DNA of 64,000 nucleotides from Rubrivivax sp. SCN 71-131 (GTDB taxonomy: Bacteria > Pseudomonadota > Gammaproteobacteria > Burkholderiales > Burkholderiaceae_C): assembly GCA_001724995.1 (NCBI GenBank), contig MEFD01000043.1, forward strand, positions 62,001 to 126,000. Reading direction: 5' to 3'. The notes under the pieces were generated by a model. It had not been told where the DNA came from, ran no database searches, and saw nothing but the letters and a program-made list of their open reading frames with translations. A program made the translations under genes and the position numbers. Below are positions 46,605 through 55,603 of this stretch, piece after piece; position 1 is the first letter of the stretch; every line of letters begins with the position of its first letter.

Positions 46605-47447
46605 TCAGGCCCCGCTGCGGCTCTTCACGACCTTGCCGGCGCGGCCCTCGAGGAAGGCGCGTAGCCGGCGCTGCGCCTCGGGCGTGCTCTCGGCCACCGC
46701 GGCCATCAGCGACTCGGTGAACTGACCCTGGCTCTGCGCCTGCTCGGCAATGCGCGGCAGGGCATGCATGACGGCGAAATTGCTCATCGGCGCGTTCTGC
46801 GCGATGCGCTGCGCCAGCTCGAGCGCCTTCGCCAGCGACTGGCCCTCGTCGACGAGGTATTGCGCCAGGCCCACGGCCAGGCCTTCGTCGGCGTCGTAGA
46901 CGCGGCCGGTCATCATCAGGTCCGTCATGCGCGCCACGCCCATCAGGCGCGGGATGCGTCCCGAGCCGCCGCCACCGACGAAGATGCCGCGCTGGCCCTC
47001 GGGCAGGCCGTAGTAGGTGCTGCGGTCGGCGACGCGGATGTGGGCCGCGGCGGCCAGCTCGAGCCCGCCGCCGACGACCGCGCCGTGCAGCGCCGCCACC
47101 ACCGGGACGCGGCCGAACTGGATGGCGTCGAAGGCCGCGTGCCACATGTGCGAATGAAGCACCGCGCTCTGGATGTCGCGCTCGACCAGCTCGGAGAGAT
47201 CGAGTCCGGCGCAGAAGTGCGCGCCCTCGCCGCTGAGCACGGCGGCGCGGCAGCCTTCGGGCAGGCGCGCGAAGCAGTCGTGAAGCTGCTGGATGAGGGG
47301 ATCGGAGAGCGCGTTGCGCTTGGCCGGTCGGCTCAGCCGCACGTGCACGACGGCACCGTGCTCTTCGACCTGCAGCAGCGGGGTCGCCGCGGCAGGGCTG
47401 GGGGTGGGGGCCGCAGCGGCGGCGCGCGAGCTTGGGGGGCGGGTCAT
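46605..47447 (-). CDS. Crotonase-family enoyl-CoA hydratase
   Basis: 280 residues from ATG 47447. A Pro/Ala-rich start leads to a crotonase domain with RLSRPAKRNALSD, HFCAGLDLSEL (first oxyanion Gly), LHGAVVGGGLELA (second), and YYGLPEGQRGIFVGGGGSGR. In the position of the catalytic Glu pair it keeps one Glu (PEGQRG). It is paired with the aryl-CoA ligase, so a hydratase or hydratase/lyase acting on a hydroxycinnamoyl-CoA side chain is the best guess. Confidence 0.8.
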   Translation of the reverse strand: MTRPPSSRAAAAAPTPSPAAATPLLQVEEHGAVVHVRLSRPAKRNALSDPLIQQLHDCFARLPEGCRAAVLSGEGAHFCAGLDLSELVERDIQSAVLHSHMWHAAFDAIQFGRVPVVAALHGAVVGGGLELAAAAHIRVADRSTYYGLPEGQRGIFVGGGGSGRIPRLMGVARMTDLMMTGRVYDADEGLAVGLAQYLVDEGQSLAKALELAQRIAQNAPMSNFAVMHALPRIAEQAQSQGQFTESLMAAVAESTPEAQRRLRAFLEGRAGKVVKSRSGA

Positions 47448-47484
47448 GGTCTTGAGTTTACCGGCGGCCGAAATATAGTTCAGA

Positions 47485-47575
47485 GCTTGAAGCAAACGAT
47501 TAGCGCAAACCCGATGATCCCATCGTTGCTGCACAGCAGCACAATGGGTCGGGGGCGCGCCGAATTGCTTCAAGC
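47485..47575. promoter_or_regulatory. Distant perfect inverted pair in a divergent promoter region
   Basis: GCTTGAAGCAA (47485-47495) and TTGCTTCAAGC (47565-47575) are perfect reverse complements, 69 bases apart, in the 145-base gap between the crotonase operon and the amidohydrolase. Each lies close to one of the two genes. An AT-rich AATATA (47472-47477) near the left arm can serve as the leftward -10. The pair is a candidate operator for the MarR-type regulator of this cluster. Confidence 0.5.
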
Positions 47576-47592
47576 CTGAAACGGAACACGCC

Positions 47593-48456
47593 ATGAAGAC
47601 CGCCGACCTGATCGCCATCGACGTCCACACCCACGCCGAAGTCTCGTGCTGGAACCCGTTCGACCGCTACGGCGAGGAGTACGACCGCGCCGCCGAACGC
47701 TATTTCGGCAGCGACCGTCGACCGACGATCGACGAGACCGTGGCCCACTACCGCGAACGGCGCATCGGCCTCGTCATGTTCACCGTCGACAGCGAGGCGC
47801 AACTCGGGCGTCGGCGCATCCCCAACGAGGAGGTCTGCGAGGCGGCGCGCAAGAACAGCGACATGATGATCGCCTTCGCCTCGATCGACCCGCACAAGGG
47901 CCGCATGGGCGCGCGCGAGGCGCTGCGCCTGATCGAGGAGCAGGGCGTCAAGGGCTTCAAGTTCCACCCCACCGTGCAGGGCTTCCTGCCCTATGACCGC
48001 ATGGCCTGGCCGCTGTACGAGGTCATCGCCGGGCACAAGCTGCCGGCGATCTTTCACAGCGGACACAGCGGCATCGGCTCGGGCATGCGTTGCGGCGGGG
48101 GGCTGCGGCTGCAGAACAGCAACCCGATGCTGCTCGAGGACGTGGCGATCGACTTCCCTGACATGCAGATCGTCGTCGCGCACCCGAGCTGGCCCTGGCA
48201 GGACGAGGCCCTGAGCCTGGCGCTGCACAAGCCCAACGTCTGGATCGACCTCTCGGGCTGGAGCCCGAAGTACTTCCCGCCGCAGCTCGTGCAGTACGCG
48301 AACACGCTGCTGAAGGAGCGCATGCTCTTTGGCAGCGACTTCCCCCTCATCACCCCGGAGCGCTGGATGAAGGACTTCGGCGAGGCCGGCTTCAAGGACA
48401 AGGTGCGGCCGCTGATCCTGAAGGACAACGCGATGCGGCTGCTCGGCCTGTCCTGA
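47593..48456 (+). CDS. Amidohydrolase-family (ACMSD/resorcylate decarboxylase-like) protein
   Basis: 287 residues. Metal-binding residues of the amidohydrolase-2 group: DVHTHAE at residue 10, a central GFKFHPTVQGF, FHSGHSG, VVAHPSWPW and FGSDFPL with the last Asp. Members include decarboxylases of hydroxylated aromatic acids and hydrolases. It is divergent from the aromatic-acid operon and probably co-regulated. Such proteins accompany hydroxycinnamate genes in other bacteria; the reaction is not known from sequence. Confidence 0.75.
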   Translation: MKTADLIAIDVHTHAEVSCWNPFDRYGEEYDRAAERYFGSDRRPTIDETVAHYRERRIGLVMFTVDSEAQLGRRRIPNEEVCEAARKNSDMMIAFASIDPHKGRMGAREALRLIEEQGVKGFKFHPTVQGFLPYDRMAWPLYEVIAGHKLPAIFHSGHSGIGSGMRCGGGLRLQNSNPMLLEDVAIDFPDMQIVVAHPSWPWQDEALSLALHKPNVWIDLSGWSPKYFPPQLVQYANTLLKERMLFGSDFPLITPERWMKDFGEAGFKDKVRPLILKDNAMRLLGLS

Positions 48457-48552
48457 TCCGGGCGACGGCGACCCGACCCGGCGCGCGGCACAGGGGTAGG
48501 CTTGGCCTGCGCGCACGGCCGAGGTTCGTCGCGAACACCCGAGGGGGATGAC

Positions 48553-51417
48553 ATGAACACCCGCACTGCTCGCGGCGCCCGCAGCACTCGTAGCAGCACC
48601 GGCAAGCCGGCGACGCCGGACGCGCGCGCCGACGCCGTCGCGAAGAACCGTCCGCTGGTCGAGGACATCCGCCTGCTCGGCCGCATCCTCGGCGAAGTCA
48701 TTCACGAGCAGGAGGGGCGGACGGCCTTCGAGCTCGTCGAGCGCGTGCGCAAGCTCTCGGTGGCCTACCGCCTCAAGCGCGACACCGGTGCGGGGCGCGA
48801 GCTGGACCGCTTGCTGAAGAGCCTCTCGGGCGACCAGACGGTGAGCGTCATCCGCGCTTTCAGCTACTTTTCGCACCTGGCCAACATCGCCGAGGACCGC
48901 CACCACGTGCGGCGCCGGCTGCACCACGAACGGCTCGGGCACCGCCAGGAGGGCTTGCTGGCGAGCTGCCTCGAGCGGCTGCAGAAGGCCGGCCATGGTG
49001 CCGAGGAGATCGCCGCGGTGCTGCAGCAGGCCTTCATTTCGCCGGTGCTCACGGCGCATCCGACCGAGGTGCAGCGCAAGAGCATCCTCGACGCCGAGCG
49101 TGCGATCGCCGGCTTCGTCGCCGCGCGCGACGCGTTGCACGGCGAGGCGGAGCTGCGCGCCAACGAGGAGGCGATCCGTGCCCGCGTCACGCAGCTGTGG
49201 CAGACGCGCATGCTGCGCACCGCCCGGCTGACGGTGGCCGACGAGATCGAGAACGCGCTCAGCTGGTACCCGATCACGTTTCTCACCCAGATCCCCGCGC
49301 TCTACCGCGAGCTGGGGCAGGCGCTGGGCGGGCGGCCCGTGCCGGCCTTCCTGCGCATGGGCCACTGGGTGGGCGGTGATCGCGACGGCAATCCCAACGT
49401 CGGCGCCGACACGCTGCGCCTGGCCCTTCAGCGCCAGGCCGAGGTGGCGCTCGGGCACTACCTCGGCGAGGTGCACCAGCTCGGCGCCGAGCTCTCGATG
49501 TCAGCCCTGCTCGCGCCCCCCAGTGCCGAGCTGCTGGCGCTGGCCGAGGCCTCGCCGGACCGCAGCGAGCATCGTCTGGACGAGCCCTATCGGCGCGCGC
49601 TGATCGGCATCTACGCGCGGCTGGCGGCCACGCTTCACGCCTTGACCGGCCAGCAGGCGCTGCGCCAGGCGCTGGCGCCGCAGCAGCCGTATGCGGATGC
49701 AAAGGCCCTGGAGGCCGACCTGGCCGTGGTGGCGCGCTCGCTGCGCGAGCGCCATGGCACCTCGCTCGTCGAGCCCCGGCTGGCGCCGCTGCAGCGCGCG
49801 GTGCAGGTGTTCGGCTTTCACCTCGCGACGGTGGATCTGCGGCAGAGCTCGGACAAGCACGAGGCGGTGGTGGCCGAGCTGCTGCGCGTGGCGCGCATCG
49901 AGCCCGACTACGCCGCGCTGCCGGAGCCGCAGCGCCGCCGTGTGCTGCTGGCGCTGCTGGAGGACGCGCGGCCGCTGCGCGTGCGCGAGGCTGCGTATAC
50001 GCCGCTGCTGGTGAGCGAGCTCGCCGTCTGCGAGACCGCCGCGCAGCTGCGCCGGCGCTTTGGCGCGATGGCGCTGCGCCACTACGTCATCAGCCACACC
50101 GAGGAGGTGAGCGACCTGCTCGAGGTGCTGCTGCTGCAGAAGGAATGCGGCCTGCTGCACGGCAGGCTGGGCGAGGGCGCCCGCGCGTCGCTGGTGGCGG
50201 TACCGCTGTTCGAGACCATCGGCGACCTGCGCCGCGCCGCCGAGATCATGCGCGAGTATCTGGCGCTGCCCGGCGTGCTCGACATGGTGCTGGCCAGCGG
50301 TGCGCAGCAGGAGGTGATGCTCGGCTACAGCGACAGCAACAAGGACGGCGGCGTCTTCACCAGCAACTGGGAGCTCTACCGCGCGGAGACCGCGCTGGTC
50401 GAGCTCTTTGCCCCGTTCGAGCGCGAACATGGGCTGCGGCTGCGGCTCTTCCACGGCCGCGGCGGCACGGTCGGGCGCGGCGGCGGGCCGAGCTACCAGG
50501 CCATCCTCGCGCAGCCGCCGGGCACGGTGAACGGACAGATCCGCCTCACCGAACAGGGCGAGGTGATCGCCTCCAAGTACGCCAACCCCGAGATCGGCCT
50601 GCGCAACCTGCAGACGCTGGTGGCCGCCACCCTCGAGGCCACGCTGCTGCGTCCGACGCGGCCGCCGCCCAAGGCCTTTCTCGACGCCGCCGAGGCCATC
50701 AGCGCGGCGGGCTTTGCCGCCTACCGCAAGCTCGTCTACGAGACGCCCGGCTTCGTCGACTACTTCTTCGCCGCCACTCCGATCCGCGAGATCACCGAGC
50801 TCAACATCGGCTCGCGCCCGGCCTCGCGCAAGGCCGCACCCGGGGCCCAGGGCACGATCGAGGACCTGCGCGCCATCCCCTGGGGCTTCTCCTGGGGGCA
50901 GTGCCGAGTGGCGCTGCCGGGCTGGTGCGGCTTCGGGCCGGCGATCGAGGCCTTCCTCGGCCAGGACGAAGGCCGCGGTGCGCGCCTGGCGCTGCTGCAG
51001 CGCATGCATCGGCAGTGGCCCTTCTTTCGCGCCCTGCTCTCCAACCTCGACATGGTGCTGGCCAAGACCGATCTCGGCATCGCCGCGCGCTATGCCGAGC
51101 TGGTGCCCGACCGCCGCACCGCGCGGCGTATCCACGGCCTCATCGAGGCGCAGTGGCGCTGCGCCAACGAGGCCTTGACGCTGATCACCGCGGAGCGCGG
51201 GCGGCTGCAGTCGAACACCGCGCTGGCGCGCTCGATCGAGCACCGCTTCCCCTACCTCGATCCGCTGAACCACCTGCAGGTGGAGCTGATGCGCCGGCAT
51301 CGGCGCCTCGGCGCCGCCGGCGCGGACTCGGAGCAGGATGAAGGCGTGCAGCGTCTGCGCCGAGGCATCCACCTCTCGATCAACGGCATCGCGGCCGGAT
51401 TGCGCAATACCGGCTGA
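48553..51417 (+). CDS. ppc: Phosphoenolpyruvate carboxylase
   Basis: 954 residues from ATG 48553 with GAGGGGGA just upstream. Signature motifs: the catalytic His in [12 protein letters not shown] (about residue 168), [27 protein letters not shown] and the C-terminal Asn-Thr-Gly involved in the active site and feedback inhibition. It makes oxaloacetate from PEP and bicarbonate, which is useful when growth on aromatics yields mostly acetyl-CoA. It stands alone between the two aromatic gene groups. Confidence 0.97.
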   Translation: MNTRTARGARSTRSSTGKPATPDARADAVAKNRPLVEDIRLLGRILGEVIHEQEGRTAFELVERVRKLSVAYRLKRDTGAGRELDRLLKSLSGDQTVSVIRAFSYFSHLANIAEDRHHVRRRLHHERLGHRQEGLLASCLERLQKAGHGAEEIAAVLQQAFISPVLTAHPTEVQRKSILDAERAIAGFVAARDALHGEAELRANEEAIRARVTQLWQTRMLRTARLTVADEIENALSWYPITFLTQIPALYRELGQALGGRPVPAFLRMGHWVGGDRDGNPNVGADTLRLALQRQAEVALGHYLGEVHQLGAELSMSALLAPPSAELLALAEASPDRSEHRLDEPYRRALIGIYARLAATLHALTGQQALRQALAPQQPYADAKALEADLAVVARSLRERHGTSLVEPRLAPLQRAVQVFGFHLATVDLRQSSDKHEAVVAELLRVARIEPDYAALPEPQRRRVLLALLEDARPLRVREAAYTPLLVSELAVCETAAQLRRRFGAMALRHYVISHTEEVSDLLEVLLLQKECGLLHGRLGEGARASLVAVPLFETIGDLRRAAEIMREYLALPGVLDMVLASGAQQEVMLGYSDSNKDGGVFTSNWELYRAETALVELFAPFEREHGLRLRLFHGRGGTVGRGGGPSYQAILAQPPGTVNGQIRLTEQGEVIASKYANPEIGLRNLQTLVAATLEATLLRPTRPPPKAFLDAAEAISAAGFAAYRKLVYETPGFVDYFFAATPIREITELNIGSRPASRKAAPGAQGTIEDLRAIPWGFSWGQCRVALPGWCGFGPAIEAFLGQDEGRGARLALLQRMHRQWPFFRALLSNLDMVLAKTDLGIAARYAELVPDRRTARRIHGLIEAQWRCANEALTLITAERGRLQSNTALARSIEHRFPYLDPLNHLQVELMRRHRRLGAAGADSEQDEGVQRLRRGIHLSINGIAAGLRNTG

Positions 51418-51631
51418 GTCGGCGGGGGACGCTGCCGCACGGAGCCGCAAGCAGCGCAGACGGCGCAGACGGCGCGGGGTCGAGGCCATGGCCCACGGAT
51501 TGCGTCGAGTTCGACTTGCGCCACGCCCCCAAGGCATCGTCCAATGCGCTTCGGCGAACGGTGAAGGGGAGGCTTGAGCGGTGGCGATCGCGGGCTTTCG
51601 ATTCCATGCGACGCTGGCGGCAGGAGCCGGC

Positions 51632-52489
51632 GTGACGGCGGACGCGCCGTTGCGGGATGCTGCGGCGCGTGTGGCGCTGTGCATGGTGCTGATGGGCGCG
51701 GCACCCGGGGCCAGCGCCCAGGTGTCGCAGGCGCGCAGCGCCGACGAGGCCGCTCCCGTTGCGTGCACGGAGCTGCGCGCCTCGGGCAATCCGCAATATC
51801 CCCCTTACCTCTGGCCCGAGAACGAGGACGGCCGAGCCGGCGAGCTGGTCGGTGCGGCGGCCGAGCTGGCGCAGTGGATCGGACGCGAGGTCGGCATGCC
51901 CGTGCGCATGCGCTACATCGGGCCCTGGGGCCGCGTGCAGCAGGAGATGCGTGCAGGCAATCTGGACGCGATCGTCGGCGCCTTCTTCACCCAGGCGCGC
52001 ACCGAGTACATGGACTACATCCATCCGCCGTTTCGCGAGACGCGCACCGTGGTCTGGATCGGCCCCCGAAGCCGCCTGCAGTACCAGCGCTGGAGCGATC
52101 TGCAGGCCTGGCGCGGCGCCACGGTGATCAACAACAGCTTCGGCGAGGAGTTCGACCGCTACGCCAGGGAGAAGCTCGACATCGAGCAGGTGCCGTCGCT
52201 CGAGCAGGCGATCCAGATGCTGCAGCGCGGCCGCGTCGACTACCTCATCTACGAAGACAGCCCGGGCGAAGCCTACCTGGCCCGTCTGGGCGTGAAGGGC
52301 ATGCGCCAGCTCCAGCCCGCGGTGGCAAGCGAGCCTCTGTACCTGACGCTGTCGCACCGCTCGCCCTGCAACACGCCGGAGCTGCGGGGCCGGCTGCAGC
52401 GGGCGATGTACAAGTTCGCGCGCGAGCGCAAGCTGATGGACGAATTCGTCGCGCGCGCGCAGCTGCTCTGGCGCAAGCCGCGCGAGTGA
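51632..52489 (+). CDS. Periplasmic substrate-binding protein, SBP_bac_3 family
   Basis: About 285 residues if started at GTG 51632, which gives a clean signal peptide (ARVALCMVLMGAAPGASAQ); an upstream GTG at 51581 would precede it with 17 extra residues. The mature part has PQYPPYLWPENE, GAAAELAQWIG, GNLDAIVGAFFTQARTEYM and the type II binding fold of polar amino acid receptors. No permease or ATPase gene adjoins, so the ligand and partner are unknown. Some relatives act as sensors. Confidence 0.75.
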   Translation: MTADAPLRDAAARVALCMVLMGAAPGASAQVSQARSADEAAPVACTELRASGNPQYPPYLWPENEDGRAGELVGAAAELAQWIGREVGMPVRMRYIGPWGRVQQEMRAGNLDAIVGAFFTQARTEYMDYIHPPFRETRTVVWIGPRSRLQYQRWSDLQAWRGATVINNSFGEEFDRYAREKLDIEQVPSLEQAIQMLQRGRVDYLIYEDSPGEAYLARLGVKGMRQLQPAVASEPLYLTLSHRSPCNTPELRGRLQRAMYKFARERKLMDEFVARAQLLWRKPRE

Positions 52490-52577
52490 CGCCCGCATCC
52501 CGTGCACGGTGTGGCGAACGGGGCTGACGCGCCGGCGGCAGCGGCGGCGCCCTCGGACCGCCGACGCGGCTCTGCTC

Positions 52578-53195
52578 TCAGCGGTGCGGGGGGTCGTGCC
52601 GGGCGCCCTCGTCGAGCGACGGCAGCGGCGGCAGTTGCAGACGCTTGCGACCGGCCTGGTCCGCGGCCAGCGGCTGCACCTCGCGCAGGCTGGCCAGGCT
52701 GCGCCGCGCCAGTTCCTGGTAGTACGCGGTTCCCGCCTGCTTGCGCTGCACTTCGCCTTCGCCCAGTTCGCGCAGCACCTTGGCCGGCGCACCCACCGAC
52801 AGCGTGCGCGGCGGCAAGATGCGACCCGCGGGGACGAAGGCGCAGGCGGCAACGATGGCCTGCTCGCCGACCTCGGCCTTGTCCATCACGACGGCGTTCA
52901 TGCCGACCATCGCGTCGCGGCGCACGGTGCAGCCGTGCAGCACCGCGCCGTGGCCGATATGACCGTTCTCCTCGACCACCAACTCGTGGTTGGGGAAGCT
53001 GTGCAGCACGCAGGCGTCCTGCACGTTCGACCCTGCGCGCAGCACGATGCGGCCGAAATCGCCGCGCAGGCTGGCGCAGGGCCCGACGTAGCAGCCGGGG
53101 CCGACGATGACGTCGCCGATGAGCACGGCACTCGGGTGGACGTAGGCGCTCGGGTCGATGACCGGCACCACGCCGTCGATCTCGTAGCAGGGCAT
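52578..53195 (-). CDS. PaaY-like hexapeptide-repeat protein (thioesterase / gamma-carbonic anhydrase-like)
   Basis: 205 residues. A left-handed beta-helix of hexapeptide repeats (VHPSAVLIGDVIVGPGCYVG, then GHGAVLHGCTV and VGMNAVVMD) contains metal-binding His residues around HSFPNHE and GHIGHG. The N-terminal MPCYEIDGVVPVI is typical of PaaY. E. coli PaaY hydrolyses misrouted phenylacetate-pathway CoA esters. Here it is four bases downstream of an aromatic-type binding protein gene in the kor group, so a CoA-salvage role in benzoyl-CoA metabolism is plausible. Confidence 0.8.
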   Translation of the reverse strand: MPCYEIDGVVPVIDPSAYVHPSAVLIGDVIVGPGCYVGPCASLRGDFGRIVLRAGSNVQDACVLHSFPNHELVVEENGHIGHGAVLHGCTVRRDAMVGMNAVVMDKAEVGEQAIVAACAFVPAGRILPPRTLSVGAPAKVLRELGEGEVQRKQAGTAYYQELARRSLASLREVQPLAADQAGRKRLQLPPLPSLDEGARHDPPHR

Positions 53196-53199
53196 GAAG

Positions 53200-54378
53200 C
53201 TACTGCATGCGGCACCCGCGCCCGGGGTCGGCCAGCGCCTTGGAGGCGATCTCCACGAGCTTGTTCTCCTTGCTGTCGACCTTGCGCAGGTAGATGTCCT
53301 GCACCGGGTTGTGGCTGGAGGAGAGCGTGAACGGGCCGCGCGGGCTGTCGATGCGCGCCTTCTTCAGCGCGGCCGCGAACTCGGCCTTCTTGGAGACGTC
53401 GCCGCGGACGGCAGCCAGGCCGATGCCCAGCATCTGTGCCGCGTCATAGCCCTGCACGGCGTAGACGTCGGGCTGCAGCTTGTACGTCTTGGCATATTCC
53501 AGACGGAAGCGGTTGTCGCGCGGCGTATTCAGTGCGTCGGCGTAGTGCAGCGTGGTCATCAGTCCGTCGGCCGCCGCGCCCTGGGCCTCGAGCGTGCCGT
53601 CGGTCAGGAAGCCGGCGCCGTAGAGCGGAATCTTCTCCTTGAGGCCCGCAGCGGCATAGTCCTTGACGAACTTGACCGCGCCGCCGCCGGCGAAGAAGGT
53701 GTAGACGGCGTCCGGCTTGAGCGCCGCGATCTCGGTCAGCAGGGCCTGGAACTCGACGTTGGGGAAGGGCAGTGTCAGATCCTTCACCACCTTGCCGCCG
53801 GCCTTGGTGAAGGCCTCCTTGAAGCCGTTGACCGACTCGTCGCCGGCGGCGTACTTCCATGTGATGGTGACGGCGTTCTTGTGACCGCGCTTGGCCATCA
53901 CGGCACCCATCGCGTACCCGGGCTGCCAGTTCGAGAACGAGCTGCGGAAGATGTTCTGTGCGCACATCGGGCCGGTGACGGCGTCGGCCCCGGCGTTGGG
54001 GTCGATCATCAGCGTACCGGTCTCCTTGGCGACCTTGGCCATGCCCATCGCGACGCCCGAGTGCACGGTGCCGATCAGCACGTCGACGTTGTCGCGCTTG
54101 ATGAGCTTGTTGACGTTGTCGACGGCCTTGGCCGGATCGGATTCGTCATCGACCTTGAAGTACTCGATTTCCCGCCCGCCGAGCGTGCCGCCCTTCTCTG
54201 CGACGTAGAGCCGGAAGCCGTTCTCGATCGCGTTGCCGAGCGCCGAATAGGTTCCGCTGTAGGGCAGCATCAGGCCCACGCGCAGCTTGCCGCTGTTCTG
54301 GGCTGACGCCGGCCCGGCGGCAAGGGCGGTGGCCAGTAGGGCGGCAAGGGCAAGCGGGGTGTGACGATGCATGGACAT
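53200..54378 (-). CDS. ABC transporter substrate-binding protein, orphan, probably for an aromatic acid
   Basis: 392 residues. A signal peptide (LALAALLATALAAGPASAQ) is followed by a type I binding fold with VGLMLPYSGTYSALGNAIENG, KVDDESDPAKAVDNVNKLI, TVHSGVAMGMAKVA and YAVQGYDAAQMLG. It belongs to the Liv-type (HAAT) receptors and is different from the one at 43550. No permease or ATPase is adjacent. Its place beside kor and bcr genes suggests benzoate or a related acid. A 218-base gap upstream contains AT-rich GATCGATGATCGATCTTA and may hold its own promoter. Confidence 0.85.
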   Translation of the reverse strand: MSMHRHTPLALAALLATALAAGPASAQNSGKLRVGLMLPYSGTYSALGNAIENGFRLYVAEKGGTLGGREIEYFKVDDESDPAKAVDNVNKLIKRDNVDVLIGTVHSGVAMGMAKVAKETGTLMIDPNAGADAVTGPMCAQNIFRSSFSNWQPGYAMGAVMAKRGHKNAVTITWKYAAGDESVNGFKEAFTKAGGKVVKDLTLPFPNVEFQALLTEIAALKPDAVYTFFAGGGAVKFVKDYAAAGLKEKIPLYGAGFLTDGTLEAQGAAADGLMTTLHYADALNTPRDNRFRLEYAKTYKLQPDVYAVQGYDAAQMLGIGLAAVRGDVSKKAEFAAALKKARIDSPRGPFTLSSSHNPVQDIYLRKVDSKENKLVEIASKALADPGRGCRMQ

Positions 54379-54596
54379 GGCTTGTCTCCGGGTTGGGGTT
54401 GTGATCGATGATCGATCTTAGTGCGGCGACGCCGGGCGGCGTGCGGGGAAATACGCGCGGGCGAATGCGTTCGGGGAGCGGTCCGGACGCGAGACGGAGC
54501 GGCGTGCGGCGCGGACGCTGCCCGCGGGCACGGGGAGAACGACGACGACGGCGCGCGGCGCGATGACGCGCCCCGGGGCGGTGGGGGCAACGCGCC

Positions 54597-54998
54597 TCAG
54601 GCCGGCGGGATCGCCGCCGTGGCTTCGAGCTCGATCTTGCCCGGATGGTCGAGCAGATCGGAGACGAAGATCATGCTCATCGCCGGGTAGTGCGTTCCCA
54701 TGAGCTCGCGCCAGGCCGCGCCGAGCTGCTTGCGTACCGCCAGGTAGCCGGGCTTGTCACAGCAGTAGGCGGTCATGCGGCAGATGTGCTCCGGCCGCCC
54801 GCCGGCTTCGGCGAGAACAGCGAGCACGTTGCGCAGCGCCTGGCCGAACTGCGGCAGCAGCTCTTCGCTCTCGAAGACCTGCTGCGCGTTCCAGCCGACC
54901 TGGCCGGCGATGAAGACGATGCGCGCACCCGCGGGCGCGGCGATGCCGTTGGCGTAGCCGATCGGGGCCTTCCAGCCTTCGGGCAACAAGGTCTGCAT
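54597..54998 (-). CDS. RidA/YjgF-family protein
   Basis: 133 residues. RidA family features: PIGYANGI near the start, VFIAGQVGWNAQ, an ALRNVLAVLAEAGG helix, and MTAYCCDKPGYLAVRK. The last motif normally holds an Arg that binds the substrate carboxylate in true RidA (xxxRP or RxxVE in the C-terminal part); here the C-terminal end reads HPGKIELEATAAIP without that Arg. It is thus probably not a classical imine deaminase. It lies 65 bases after the ferritin-like gene in the kor group. Confidence 0.8.
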   Translation of the reverse strand: MQTLLPEGWKAPIGYANGIAAPAGARIVFIAGQVGWNAQQVFESEELLPQFGQALRNVLAVLAEAGGRPEHICRMTAYCCDKPGYLAVRKQLGAAWRELMGTHYPAMSMIFVSDLLDHPGKIELEATAAIPPA

Positions 54999-55063
54999 GC
55001 GTGTGTCTCCTGTGGTGCGGCGAGCGTCGGCCGGTTGCCGGCGGGTGTTTGGTCCGTCTTCGA

Positions 55064-55603
55064 TCAGTCGGTGTAGCGGGGGGGATCCGGGTCGTCGGCC
55101 CAGTTGTCGTCGGGTTTGGGCACCTTGGCCAGCCACTCGCGCACCATCGCCACGTGCTCGGCCTCCTCCTTGCGCATCTCCTCGGCGGCCTGGCGCACGG
55201 CTTCGCTCGCGGCGGTGCCGGCCAGTTCGGCGAAGAAGGCCTCGGCCCGCTGCTCGGCCGCCAGGGCAAGCTGCAGCGCGTGCCAGGGGTGCATCAGGTA
55301 ATGCATCTCCTCGATCGGCACCACCTCGGGCGACTCGGGGGTGTTCCAGAAACCTCCCTGGCGCGGGACCACGACGTCGTCGGCCCAGCCCATGTCGGCC
55401 AGGATCTGGTTGACGTGCATCTGCTCGTAGCCGGCCATGCGGCGAAAGAGCTGCGCCACGTCCGGGTTGTTGTGCGTCTCCATCATGTCGGCCAACTCGT
55501 TGTAGCGCGCCACGGCCTCGCGCTCCATCGTCAGGGCCTGGCCCATCAGTTCGGTCAGCGTCTTGGGCGCAGTCTGGGCGCCGGGCTTTTGCAGACGAGT
55601 CAC
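55064..55603 (-). CDS. Ferritin-like / rubrerythrin-domain protein coupled to korB
   Basis: 179 residues from a GTG that overlaps the korB stop (GTGA at 55600-55603). A four-helix ferritin-like domain carries two E...ExxH sets: LTMEREAVARYNELADMM with YEQMHVNQI, and LALAAEQRAEAFF with EEAEHVAMV. These fit a di-iron site. There is no C-terminal rubredoxin domain. The tight coupling to a ferredoxin-reducing enzyme suggests a part in oxygen or peroxide defence, or in iron supply for the Fe-S rich benzoyl-CoA pathway. That role is inference. Confidence 0.8.
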   Translation of the reverse strand: MTRLQKPGAQTAPKTLTELMGQALTMEREAVARYNELADMMETHNNPDVAQLFRRMAGYEQMHVNQILADMGWADDVVVPRQGGFWNTPESPEVVPIEEMHYLMHPWHALQLALAAEQRAEAFFAELAGTAASEAVRQAAEEMRKEEAEHVAMVREWLAKVPKPDDNWADDPDPPRYTD

